A stretch of DNA of 64,000 bases from Saprospiraceae bacterium (lineage in GTDB: Bacteria; Bacteroidota; Bacteroidia; Chitinophagales; Saprospiraceae): positions 1-64,000 of the forward strand of contig JADLDL010000004.1 of the NCBI GenBank assembly GCA_020846655.1, in the 5' to 3' direction. Positions 55,364 to 61,723 of the stretch are shown one piece after another; the first letter of the stretch is position 1; each line of letters opens with the position of its first letter. Below the pieces are notes generated by a model, which saw only the letters and a program-made list of their open reading frames with translations, was not told the origin of the DNA and searched no databases. A program made the translations under genes and the position numbers.

Positions 55364-56253
55364 TTGGGCCCATTTTTTTGATATTTGACCGCCTGAGGAG
55401 AGATTATTACTGCAAGCGTACAGTCGTCTTCCACCTCCGCTCTTTCCAGGAATCCTTCCAGGCAGTTCTGGAGGGACTCATTGTTCATCTCGGTTTCGGG
55501 CTTTTTAAGAAACTTATCAATCGTTTTGTATAAATCTGCCAACTTGTTTTCCTGTTGTATCCATACCTTTCGGTCGTCGTCCTCACCTATCACTTCTTGG
55601 TCTTTGGAGTAAAGCCCGTCGGTACATAAGATAATAATATCCCCATACAATTCATTATCCTTGGTCATTTTGATGACGGAAGGTGCATACTCCTGTCGTT
55701 TTGCGGAAGGGCTGATAAATTTATATAAGGCATTGTTCCCATTTTCCCAAACACTGTGCGGGTTCAGGAGATTTGAAACATTCCAGGGGGCCTTGAATAC
55801 AATATGATTATCTGGAATCCGATTAAAATTGCCTCTCAGGTGAAGAATTGCCCCGTTACCGACGTATGATATAATGGTTTCGTTATCTGTGTCCAACGCA
55901 CAAATTAAGGTGGTGGCCAGGGCGCCGGCGACGTTCAATGAATCGCCTTCTTCCGATATTTTAACAGATTCCCTATTAAGGATGACAGGCAGACAACCAA
56001 ATTTTTGTAACCAGTCTATCTGATCAATTTTATCTTTCGTTTCGATCTCCTCCCCAATTAATTCATCAAACAGGCCCGCGCATACTATGCGGGACGCTAT
56101 TTCGGATTTGTAGGAAGACCCGATACCATCGGCGACGGCTATATATTCACATATAGCGGATAGTTGCTTAATTACAACCGCATCTTGATTTATCATATCC
56201 GGCTTCGGTTTGGTACCGCCTGCGATGATCGCCCTGTTCATGTTTTCGCTCAT
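55360..56253 (-). CDS. PP2C-family protein phosphatase
   Basis: 297 residues. PP2C metal-site motifs are present: NQDAVVI, YIAVADGIGSSYKSEIAS, ALATTLICALD, IIILCTDGLYSKDQE and EDDCTLAVII, all with their acidic residues. It should remove phosphate from Ser/Thr that the adjacent kinase adds. An inserted region (about 130-190) and a charged C-terminus are not unusual. It overlaps the kinase gene by ATGA. The short N-terminus carries IIAGGTKPKPDMINQDA instead of the usual S.G..R..NEDA, as seen in the divergent PP2C of TerY-P triads. Confidence 0.85.
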   Translation of the reverse strand: MSENMNRAIIAGGTKPKPDMINQDAVVIKQLSAICEYIAVADGIGSSYKSEIASRIVCAGLFDELIGEEIETKDKIDQIDWLQKFGCLPVILNRESVKISEEGDSLNVAGALATTLICALDTDNETIISYVGNGAILHLRGNFNRIPDNHIVFKAPWNVSNLLNPHSVWENGNNALYKFISPSAKRQEYAPSVIKMTKDNELYGDIIILCTDGLYSKDQEVIGEDDDRKVWIQQENKLADLYKTIDKFLKKPETEMNNESLQNCLEGFLERAEVEDDCTLAVIISPQAVKYQKNGPK

Positions 56254-56265
56254 AACCCCAAATAA

Positions 56266-56961
56266 TTATATATTGAAGGTATTTCCGCTGGAAGTGCCAA
56301 CTACCAGGTTGCTGGCAGCTGCAGTAATCGAGCTGATAAAAAATGCTCTCAAGTTCTCCGCATCGTATACTTCCTTAAAGCCCATTACGTGGTCGGAAGC
56401 AATGATGCGCAATAGGTCTTTGGCGCCTTGATCTGACGTCCCTTTCTGCGAAAACAGGGTGGTGCAGATTGTAATCTTTCCGGCATTCGGACCTTTTTTT
56501 ATGCGATCGGCCAGCTGTTTGCTTTCAGTCGGTTCCTGGCAAAGCCCATCGGTCATCAGGAGTATGATAACGCTGTGGCCCACTCCGCCGGGTGATGCCT
56601 GGCTGAGGAAATTTGTAGCAATCTGATCCGCTATCCTTAAGCCTTCGTGGATGTGAGTTCCCCCGCCATGGTTTGTCAACGGGTCATAATTTCCATTGTC
56701 GTCTATCGTATCAGCATCCGTGATCGGGGTATGGACTACCGCATCCGTATCGAAAGTTACCACAGCAAATGAAAAATTGCGGCGTTTTTTACTGACCTTA
56801 AACCGGGTAAGCAAATCCCGCATTGCGATGTTGACTGCATCTGCCTTGCTCACGCCTCCTTCCGCATCTTCTTCCATGGAGCCACTACCGTCCAGGACAA
56901 AAATCCCTAATTGATGGAATGTTCTTGAGGCTGATACATTGACTTTGGGCATCCCTTCCAT
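56266..56961 (-). CDS. TerY-like von Willebrand factor A domain protein
   Basis: 231 residues, essentially one vWA domain. The MIDAS motif is intact: FVLDGSGSM (about 21-29), the Thr in GGGTHIHEGL and the Asp in LLMTDGLCQ. No signal peptide is present, so it is cytoplasmic. TerY proteins of this size occur with a PP2C and a kinase, and here the three are adjacent, which is the best evidence for function: metal-dependent binding of partners in a phosphorylation-controlled complex. The first ATG (MEGMPKVNV) was kept. The second ATG three codons on is also possible, but its purine-rich upstream sequence is too close to serve as a good ribosome site. Confidence 0.82.
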   Translation of the reverse strand: MEGMPKVNVSASRTFHQLGIFVLDGSGSMEEDAEGGVSKADAVNIAMRDLLTRFKVSKKRRNFSFAVVTFDTDAVVHTPITDADTIDDNGNYDPLTNHGGGTHIHEGLRIADQIATNFLSQASPGGVGHSVIILLMTDGLCQEPTESKQLADRIKKGPNAGKITICTTLFSQKGTSDQGAKDLLRIIASDHVMGFKEVYDAENLRAFFISSITAAASNLVVGTSSGNTFNI

Positions 56962-57034
56962 AATCTTGTTTTTATTGGTTAGAAATTGAATTTTATTGAA
57001 AACAAACCGACTGGCGATGCCGATTGAAACAAAA

Positions 57035-57349
57035 TCACCGCCCCTTTTTTCCTTTTTGCGCGTGTTTCAAGATACTCCAGACCGAGCGTTCCGAAATATT
57101 GAACCGATGGGCCAATACGTTGACAGTATGTGTTTTATGATACTGTAGCGTCGGGTAAAGCAACTCGAATTCCTTTATGATGGTGTATCGTTGAACATGA
57201 ACCGGTGCGATAAGATCTTGGTCGATTAAAAAGATAAGAAGCCTGTTTTCGTCACTCCGATCTACTCCGTGCTGGGCGCAGTAAGCGCTGAAATTCTCGT
57301 GCAAATGCTCCTGAAATCGGTCAAGAATATATTTTCGATGTTCCTCCAT
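57035..57349 (-). CDS. Helix-turn-helix regulator, first gene of the operon
   Basis: 104 residues. The C-terminal segment TVNVLAHRFNISERSVWSIL reads as a helix-turn-helix in which the second helix contacts DNA, ending in a very basic tail (KHAQKGKKGR). It resembles the Bacteroidota small HTH regulators that open defence operons. The N-terminal 60 residues are helical, perhaps for dimerisation. Its gene is preceded by a hairpin with T-run and, further up, a dyad overlapping a -7-like box, so autoregulation is plausible. It lies 73 bp before the vWA gene. Confidence 0.65.
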   Translation of the reverse strand: MEEHRKYILDRFQEHLHENFSAYCAQHGVDRSDENRLLIFLIDQDLIAPVHVQRYTIIKEFELLYPTLQYHKTHTVNVLAHRFNISERSVWSILKHAQKGKKGR

Positions 57350-57375
57350 TAAATATGATTAAGTTTAAGGTGTAT

Positions 57376-57426
57376 TTAAAAATGCCCGGGCCTTCTGTAA
57401 AGCGTGCGTTCGCGCATGTCCGGGCA
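57376..57426 (-). terminator. Leader hairpin, terminator or attenuator
   Basis: Outer stem tgcccgg (57383-57389) with ccgggca (57420-57426) and an inner GC stem around 57403-57414, then five T on the minus strand (57378-57382). It lies between the proposed promoter and the HTH start, so it could end transcription early unless antiterminated. Confidence 0.45.
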
Positions 57427-57428
57427 CC

Positions 57429-57454
57429 ATTTGACAAACCGATGGTCAAATTTA
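57429..57454 (-). promoter_or_regulatory. Possible operon promoter with overlapping operator
   Basis: TAAATTTG on the minus strand (57447-57454) fits the -7 box. The nearest TTTG upstream is only 14 nt away rather than 19. A perfect 7-bp dyad (atttgac at 57429-57435, gtcaaat at 57445-57451) overlaps it, which is where a repressor would bind. Confidence 0.4.
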
Positions 57455-57708
57455 TTGTGCCTGCAAGCCAAAGGCAATTGTAATTTCCTTATCTTTCCCC
57501 ACGATTTTTGCGGTTTCACTGCAGGGATCACGCACTTCAGAATATGACCTGTATCGGTGTGATTTGTAAAATAAAAAAATATTGATCTTCATAAAAATAA
57601 TTAATACAAGGTATTATAAATAAATATTTTGTTACATGCGATTTAATGCCTGCTGGATAGTGTATACAGCGTCCGCTTCGATTTTTCCTCACTTTTTTTG
57701 ACGATTTT

Positions 57709-59148
57709 ATGTTGGCCTCAAAATTTTATTCATTACTGAGCAGACTTCAGGAGGAAGATATAGCAGCCTTTCGTAAATACCTCCAGCAGGTGCACGGCAA
57801 AAAGAAGACGGCGCTCCGGTTGTTCGATTATATTCGGAAAGTGCATAAAAAACCGAGGGCCGCGAAAAACCTTGAACTGGACTTCGCTTATCAGAAAATT
57901 TATCGGCAGGATATCGGCGAAAACCGAAAAAATATGCTGAACACGCTTTCGGACCTTTACCTCTGGCTGAAAGAATTTCTGCTATGGCAAAAGGCGAAAT
58001 TGGAATCCATCGAGAGCCGGGCGTTGTGGTTGTCCGTTTTGCGCGAGAAAGGCTTGGATACGGAATTTTCCAAACACGCTTGCATGTTACGCGACGACCT
58101 GGCTAGACAACCCAGGAAAGCCATAGGGGATTACCTGGGCGCCCTGATCGCCAGTCATTTCATTCATTTCGAAACGATACAGGACAAAGCCTCGGCACAT
58201 AGTGGATATGCAAAAGATTACCTGACGGAGCTAAACCTCTATAATGCCATCAGTACCCTCAAGGTGGCATGTGAAATTCTTACCATTAAAGATTTGCGTC
58301 CGGCAGGATTTAATACAGATCTATGGCCGAACGAAATGCTTTTCTCATCCTTGCCTGTTTTATCCGGGCATCCTTTGCTCGAACTTTATCAATTGATCCA
58401 TCGATTAATCAAGACCCGCGAAGAAGAGGTTTTTCACATTTGTGTAGCCAGGTTGGCTGAATGCGCTGCGCAAATAAACTCCGACGAGTTGAACACTGTT
58501 TTTTTGTACCTGAATAACTATGCTTCATCGCAGGTTAGAAAGGGGAACAAATCCATCTGGGGGCACATGCATTCCCTTAATCAAATCGGGATTGAACACA
58601 AAATTTTTACACGTTCGGGAGAAATGTCAATTGCGCAATTCCAAAATATAGTCAACACTGCCTGCAAGGCAGGCGACTTCTCATGGGTCAAATCCTTTTT
58701 TACGACCCAGAGCGAGTATCTTAATCCTGAACTTCGCAAGGATGCTCAAATACTGACTAATGCAATGGTAGCCGCCGAAAGAAATGATTTTGCTCTCGTG
58801 GTACGGACGCTCAAAGAGGCGACACCGAAAGATATCCAGACTCAGATAAGAACGAAGGCTCTGCTCCTGATCGGTTATTACGAAACAGAAGATCCCGAGG
58901 TAGACTTATATACCTTCTGTGCGAATTTTGAGTTTTTCTTAAAAAGACATCAGGGAACCATGTTCGAGGCCGTGCAAGGGACGCTTCAGTTTGTCAGATT
59001 TACTAAAAATTTGCTTCAAAAACAATTGCCTAAGGAAAAACTAATTGAAACGATACAAAACGCGGGCCTGCTATATTTCAGACCTTGGTTACTGGAAAAA
59101 GCGGCCAAATACAAACAAATTATTGCCGCTCGCAAGCAACGCCTTTGA
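57709..59148 (+). CDS. Helical-repeat hypothetical protein
   Basis: 479 residues, almost entirely predicted helix, without signal peptide or membrane segment. The start MLASKFYSLLSRLQEEDIAA and following FRKYLQQVHGKKKTALRLFD belong to a type I have seen repeatedly in Saprospiraceae: a SKLEKxE-like N-terminus, then a TPR-like solenoid. No function is established. It is the only sizeable plus-strand gene in the island, divergent from the defence operon, and could be a scaffold or cargo. Codon use looks more GC-rich than the operon. Confidence 0.65.
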   Translation: MLASKFYSLLSRLQEEDIAAFRKYLQQVHGKKKTALRLFDYIRKVHKKPRAAKNLELDFAYQKIYRQDIGENRKNMLNTLSDLYLWLKEFLLWQKAKLESIESRALWLSVLREKGLDTEFSKHACMLRDDLARQPRKAIGDYLGALIASHFIHFETIQDKASAHSGYAKDYLTELNLYNAISTLKVACEILTIKDLRPAGFNTDLWPNEMLFSSLPVLSGHPLLELYQLIHRLIKTREEEVFHICVARLAECAAQINSDELNTVFLYLNNYASSQVRKGNKSIWGHMHSLNQIGIEHKIFTRSGEMSIAQFQNIVNTACKAGDFSWVKSFFTTQSEYLNPELRKDAQILTNAMVAAERNDFALVVRTLKEATPKDIQTQIRTKALLLIGYYETEDPEVDLYTFCANFEFFLKRHQGTMFEAVQGTLQFVRFTKNLLQKQLPKEKLIETIQNAGLLYFRPWLLEKAAKYKQIIAARKQRL

Positions 59149-59162
59149 GCGGCAATAAATAA

Positions 59163-59531
59163 TCATCCCATTAGTAAATCTTCCAAAATAACATACCCTG
59201 GTGCCTCATCTTCAATAATCGGCTCAAAGTAAAAGTCATAGCTGCCTAACGGAAGGTTATGAAAGGAAAATGTTGTTCCGCTAGTAGTCAATACCGGACT
59301 TGTATAAGGCTCTCCGTGCTTATGGTACCAGACTTTATAATTTGGGGCAGTTCTGTCCCACGAAAAAGATACTGAGTTGGAGGTTCTTGATGTAATCCAG
59401 ACGTTCAAATTGGTAACCTGAAAGTTTTGATGCGGCACACCAGAATAACCTGGCTGAACGTATCCCAAAACAGAAGCCCAGAATAATGCAATAATTAAAA
59501 ATTGCCTGCTGATTTTACTTGCATTTCTCAT
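59163..59531 (-). CDS. Small exported FnIII-like protein
   Basis: 122 residues. A signal peptide (FLIIALFWASVLGYVQPGYS) is followed by one fibronectin-III-like beta domain (VTNLNVWITSRTSNSVSFSW, NYKVWYHKHGEPY, FHNLPLGSYDFYFEPI). The ATG at MRNASKISRQF was preferred because it opens the signal peptide; an upstream in-frame start exists. No family function is known. A consensus-like promoter lies 250 bp upstream. Confidence 0.55.
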   Translation of the reverse strand: MRNASKISRQFLIIALFWASVLGYVQPGYSGVPHQNFQVTNLNVWITSRTSNSVSFSWDRTAPNYKVWYHKHGEPYTSPVLTTSGTTFSFHNLPLGSYDFYFEPIIEDEAPGYVILEDLLMG

Positions 59532-59784
59532 GAATGTAAAAGTTTTAAAATGAGAATGGCAGGTTGCCGGCGAATTATCTAAGAGCATGCAATCCCCAGG
59601 CTGGCCACGGTGAGGGGGCAACCAATGGGAAATGGTCCGAATTCTATCCAGTCAGAGGGAAAGGGACTTCAGATTATGATCATGCCATAGAAAATACCCC
59701 TGTCAATGGGAACGGCGGTAGAAGTACTTCTTGATCAACGCGCGTTTACCGCTGCACCGGTCCTGTTCATTAATTATGACAGTG

Positions 59785-59814
59785 CAAAGTTATCGACCGG
59801 TCCAACGCCGCAAA
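59785..59814 (-). promoter_or_regulatory. Bacteroidota-type promoter
   Basis: On the minus strand, TTTG (59811-59814), 18 nt, then TAACTTTG (59785-59792). It would drive the FnIII-like gene through a leader of about 245 nt, in which no gene was seen. Confidence 0.55.
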
Positions 59815-59879
59815 TGAAAGCGTTGATCCACAGCGCTTTTTATAAATTTATATAAATTTCGTGCGAATAAATAGGAGTC

Positions 59880-60797
59880 TTAAATCAGTGACCTAGCATC
59901 TTTCAAGTAGGCCATGAGAGATACAAGGTACTTACCAAATAAATTCTTTTGTTTCGAGCGTGTAAATTCCAATACTGGACATTCCGCTCGACGTACCCCG
60001 AATATGTAGTGTGAGATCATCATCTTACCCCCCTCAAGCGATGGGTCGACCACTAGAAAGTGGTTATAAGGTACATGCCGGTACAAGTAAACCTCGAAAG
60101 ACCCCGGATAACGATATTCTTTCATTTCCTGTAACAACAACTTTAGCCGGGTTACCACCTTTCTCGATTCGGAGAGCGCTTCTTTTTCTGAAGCTTGTAC
60201 TATGGCCCTGTCATCAAAATATAGATGTGCCAAATTGCTTTCGGGGTCGAGCATGCAGACTTTCACAGTTACTCCCTTTTTCAATAAGGAGAGAATATAA
60301 TCCTTATATTCAGTGTCTTTTCGGGAATCAAAATATCCTGCAAACGTTTTTAAACGCACCCCTACTTCGATCACTTCTTTTTGTGCGGTGGAAATAAATT
60401 CCGTTTTCTTTTGAATGGAAACCCTACCATCCGGGTATATCTCCACTCCTACGTCGCTCGATGCGATAGAATTGACTTCTTCTGGAATGATGTATGGCTT
60501 CCAATTGGGATGTTTTTTTACGATATATTCTTGAGCATCCCACGAATACTCCATTGACATCTCCTGAAAAATGATCTTTTGGATACCATTGGCTGCCATT
60601 TTAAGCATCTGTAGGCCTGCCTTCTTGCCGTTAACGATATTACTCAAGGTGGAAGCCGACACTGCGTGATTAATCATCTTTAATTTGTGGATCACGCTGC
60701 GTTGTGTGTACGACTGCGTATCTTGAAGAAGCGCCACACCTTTTTGAACGATATTGTAAAACCGTGCTTCCTTGTCCAATCTTAACGATTTTTTCAT
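59880..60797 (-). CDS. HTH regulator with PLD-like (DUF5919-type) domain
   Basis: 305 residues. The N-terminal helix-turn-helix is HAVSASTLSNIVNGKKAG. A C-terminal domain (about 125-300) follows with EVGVRLKTFAGYFDSRKDTE, VKVCMLDPESNLAHLYFDDR, VPYNHFLVVDPS and GVRRAECPVLEFTRSKQKN. The latter resembles phospholipase-D-like/DUF5919 domains coupled to HTH in Bacteroidota. A clear HxK motif is not present, so enzymatic activity is doubtful. The gene overlaps the small HTH gene upstream by 4 bp. It is probably a regulator of the element. Confidence 0.6.
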   Translation of the reverse strand: MKKSLRLDKEARFYNIVQKGVALLQDTQSYTQRSVIHKLKMINHAVSASTLSNIVNGKKAGLQMLKMAANGIQKIIFQEMSMEYSWDAQEYIVKKHPNWKPYIIPEEVNSIASSDVGVEIYPDGRVSIQKKTEFISTAQKEVIEVGVRLKTFAGYFDSRKDTEYKDYILSLLKKGVTVKVCMLDPESNLAHLYFDDRAIVQASEKEALSESRKVVTRLKLLLQEMKEYRYPGSFEVYLYRHVPYNHFLVVDPSLEGGKMMISHYIFGVRRAECPVLEFTRSKQKNLFGKYLVSLMAYLKDARSLI

Positions 60798-61060
60798 AAT
60801 GGCGTTGTTATTGCCTCTCCTGATAAAGGAAAAGTTTTTTTTCTCGACTGAGTAAACCGAATGGAGCCTTCGTCACGGTATTTCTGTAAGGTGGTTTTGG
60901 AACTGATGTGAAGAAGTTGTATTGCTTCGGCATCGCTGATCCATCTCTCCTGACCGATATTGTTCTTTTCCTGCAGGCGGGTCACGACCTCTTCGATCAG
61001 GGCGTAGAACGCTTCTAACTCCAAGCAGTTAATATCTAGACGGTTTCCGAATTCAGGCAT
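60794..61060 (-). CDS. Small excisionase-like HTH protein
   Basis: 88 residues. WISDAEAIQLLHISSKTTLQ then KYRDEGSIRFTQ matches the winged helix of the HTH_17/excisionase type, in which a first helix is followed by a recognition helix. Such proteins are either element excisionases or regulators. It is the gene nearest to the right attachment repeat, as expected for an excisionase, but no integrase is present. ATGA overlap with the HTH/PLD-like gene indicates co-expression. Confidence 0.65.
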   Translation of the reverse strand: MPEFGNRLDINCLELEAFYALIEEVVTRLQEKNNIGQERWISDAEAIQLLHISSKTTLQKYRDEGSIRFTQSRKKTFPLSGEAITTPL

Positions 61061-61204
61061 GGGATAAAATTAGAAACAATACCAATGCCATGGGTTGGGT
61101 TCCTGAAAAAATATAGAGGAAGGGAAAAGCGCATAAGTGCAAATACGCATTTGCGCAGGCGGGCAAAAGAGGGTTTGCGCTAAAAAGAGGTGAGGCGAAG
61201 CGTT

Positions 61205-61235
61205 GCGAAGAAAAATTTTTGAAAAAAATTTTCGC
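61205..61235. repeat. Imperfect AT-rich palindrome near the right end
   Basis: gcgaa(g)aaaaattttt followed by aaaaaaattttcgc, an imperfect dyad 85 bp inside the right repeat. It could be a recombinase or excisionase site; no function is shown. Confidence 0.35.
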
Positions 61236-61285
61236 ATCAAATGGGCACAGAAAAACCCAGATTGCGCTTGCAAATGGCTTGCAAA

Positions 61286-61322
61286 TAAAAAAGGAGTTAC
61301 AAACTTTCGTTCGTAACTCCTT
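61286..61322 (-). terminator. Terminator after tRNA-Pro
   Basis: Ten-bp stem (61291-61300 with 61313-61322), 12-nt loop, then six T on the minus strand. It lies within the element and overlaps the repeat by four bases. Confidence 0.85.
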
Positions 61323-61375
61323 GATTTTCAAGTCGGGATACCAGGATTCGAACCTGGGACCCCCTGCTCCCAAAG
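61319..61375. repeat. Right attachment repeat (57-bp direct repeat)
   Basis: Perfect copy of 40,890-40,946, forming the 3' part of the intact tRNA-Pro. Confidence 0.92.
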
Positions 61376-61406
61376 CAGGTGCGCTACCGGACTGCGCTAC
61401 ATCCCG
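61333..61406 (-). tRNA. tRNA-Pro (anticodon TGG)
   Basis: 74 nt: acceptor cgggatg/tatcccg, anticodon stem cctgc/gcagg with loop tttggga (anticodon TGG) and T-arm ggttcgaatcc. CCA is not encoded. The 3' half is the integration site of the island. Confidence 0.93.
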
Positions 61407-61414
61407 AAGAAATT

Positions 61415-61438
61415 AAAAGCCCGCCGGGGCGGGCTTTT
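61415..61438. terminator. Hairpin between the two tRNA genes
   Basis: aaaagcccg (61415-61423) pairs with cgggctttt (61430-61438), with A/T ends on both sides. It may end tRNA-Ser transcription or act as a processing signal, since tRNA-Pro lies just beyond on the same strand. Confidence 0.6.
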
Positions 61439-61439
61439 G

Positions 61440-61528
61440 CGGATGGGGCGGGATTCGAACCCGCGGTACAAGGTTACTCGTACGTCGGTTTAGCAAACCG
61501 GTGGTTTCAGCCACTCACCCACCCATCC
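61440..61528 (-). tRNA. tRNA-Ser (anticodon GCT)
   Basis: 89 nt: acceptor ggatggg/cccatcc, anticodon loop ttgctaa (GCT), the long variable arm of class II tRNAs (acgtacgagtaacc... region) and T-arm gggttcgaatccc. It is upstream of tRNA-Pro on the same strand. Confidence 0.9.
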
Positions 61529-61623
61529 GAAAATGGTGCTTGAACTGCGGAACGTCTTGCATTTCTGTGTGTTGAAAGCCAATTCCTCTCCTCAATTCCC
61601 TTGCCACTTTAAAATTGCGGACG

Positions 61624-61656
61624 CAAAGATAACAGTCCGTATTCCGAAACGCCAAA
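61624..61656 (-). promoter_or_regulatory. Promoter of the tRNA-Ser/tRNA-Pro unit
   Basis: On the minus strand, TTTG (61653-61656), 21 nt, then TATCTTTG (61624-61631), about 95 bp before tRNA-Ser. The spacer is 2 nt longer than ideal. Confidence 0.55.
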
Positions 61657-61723
61657 CAATCGGCCAATTCTTTTTAGTTCCCCGGCGCACTTTTGTGTGG
61701 ATGCCCCCGGCGCCCGGCCGCAC

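Larger units (their letters stand above)
57350..57708. other. Divergent control region of the island operon
   Basis: 359 bp between the operon's HTH gene (minus) and the helical-repeat gene (plus). It holds a hairpin with a short T-run on the minus strand (57376-57426), a 7-bp dyad next to a TAAATTTG box (57429-57454) and otherwise AT-rich sequence. No gene is seen. Confidence 0.55.
40890..61375. mobile_element. Genomic island integrated at tRNA-Pro (20.5 kb)
   Basis: Bounded by the 57-bp direct repeat. The right copy lies in an intact tRNA-Pro, the left copy in a 43-nt tRNA fragment. Inside are the ten-gene kinase/phosphatase/effector operon, a helical-repeat protein, a FnIII-like protein, an HTH/PLD-like regulator and a small excisionase-like HTH protein. 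The region from about 46 to 57 kb is visibly AT-rich compared with the flanks. No tyrosine or serine recombinase, relaxase or transposase is encoded between the repeats, so the element is either decayed or mobilised in trans. Confidence 0.85.

Noticed and set aside
53021..56961. Type VI secretion threonine-phosphorylation module (kinase, PP2C, partner)
   Set aside because: No Fha, TssB/C, Hcp or other secretion genes nearby; the vWA protein and gene order fit a TerY-P triad better.
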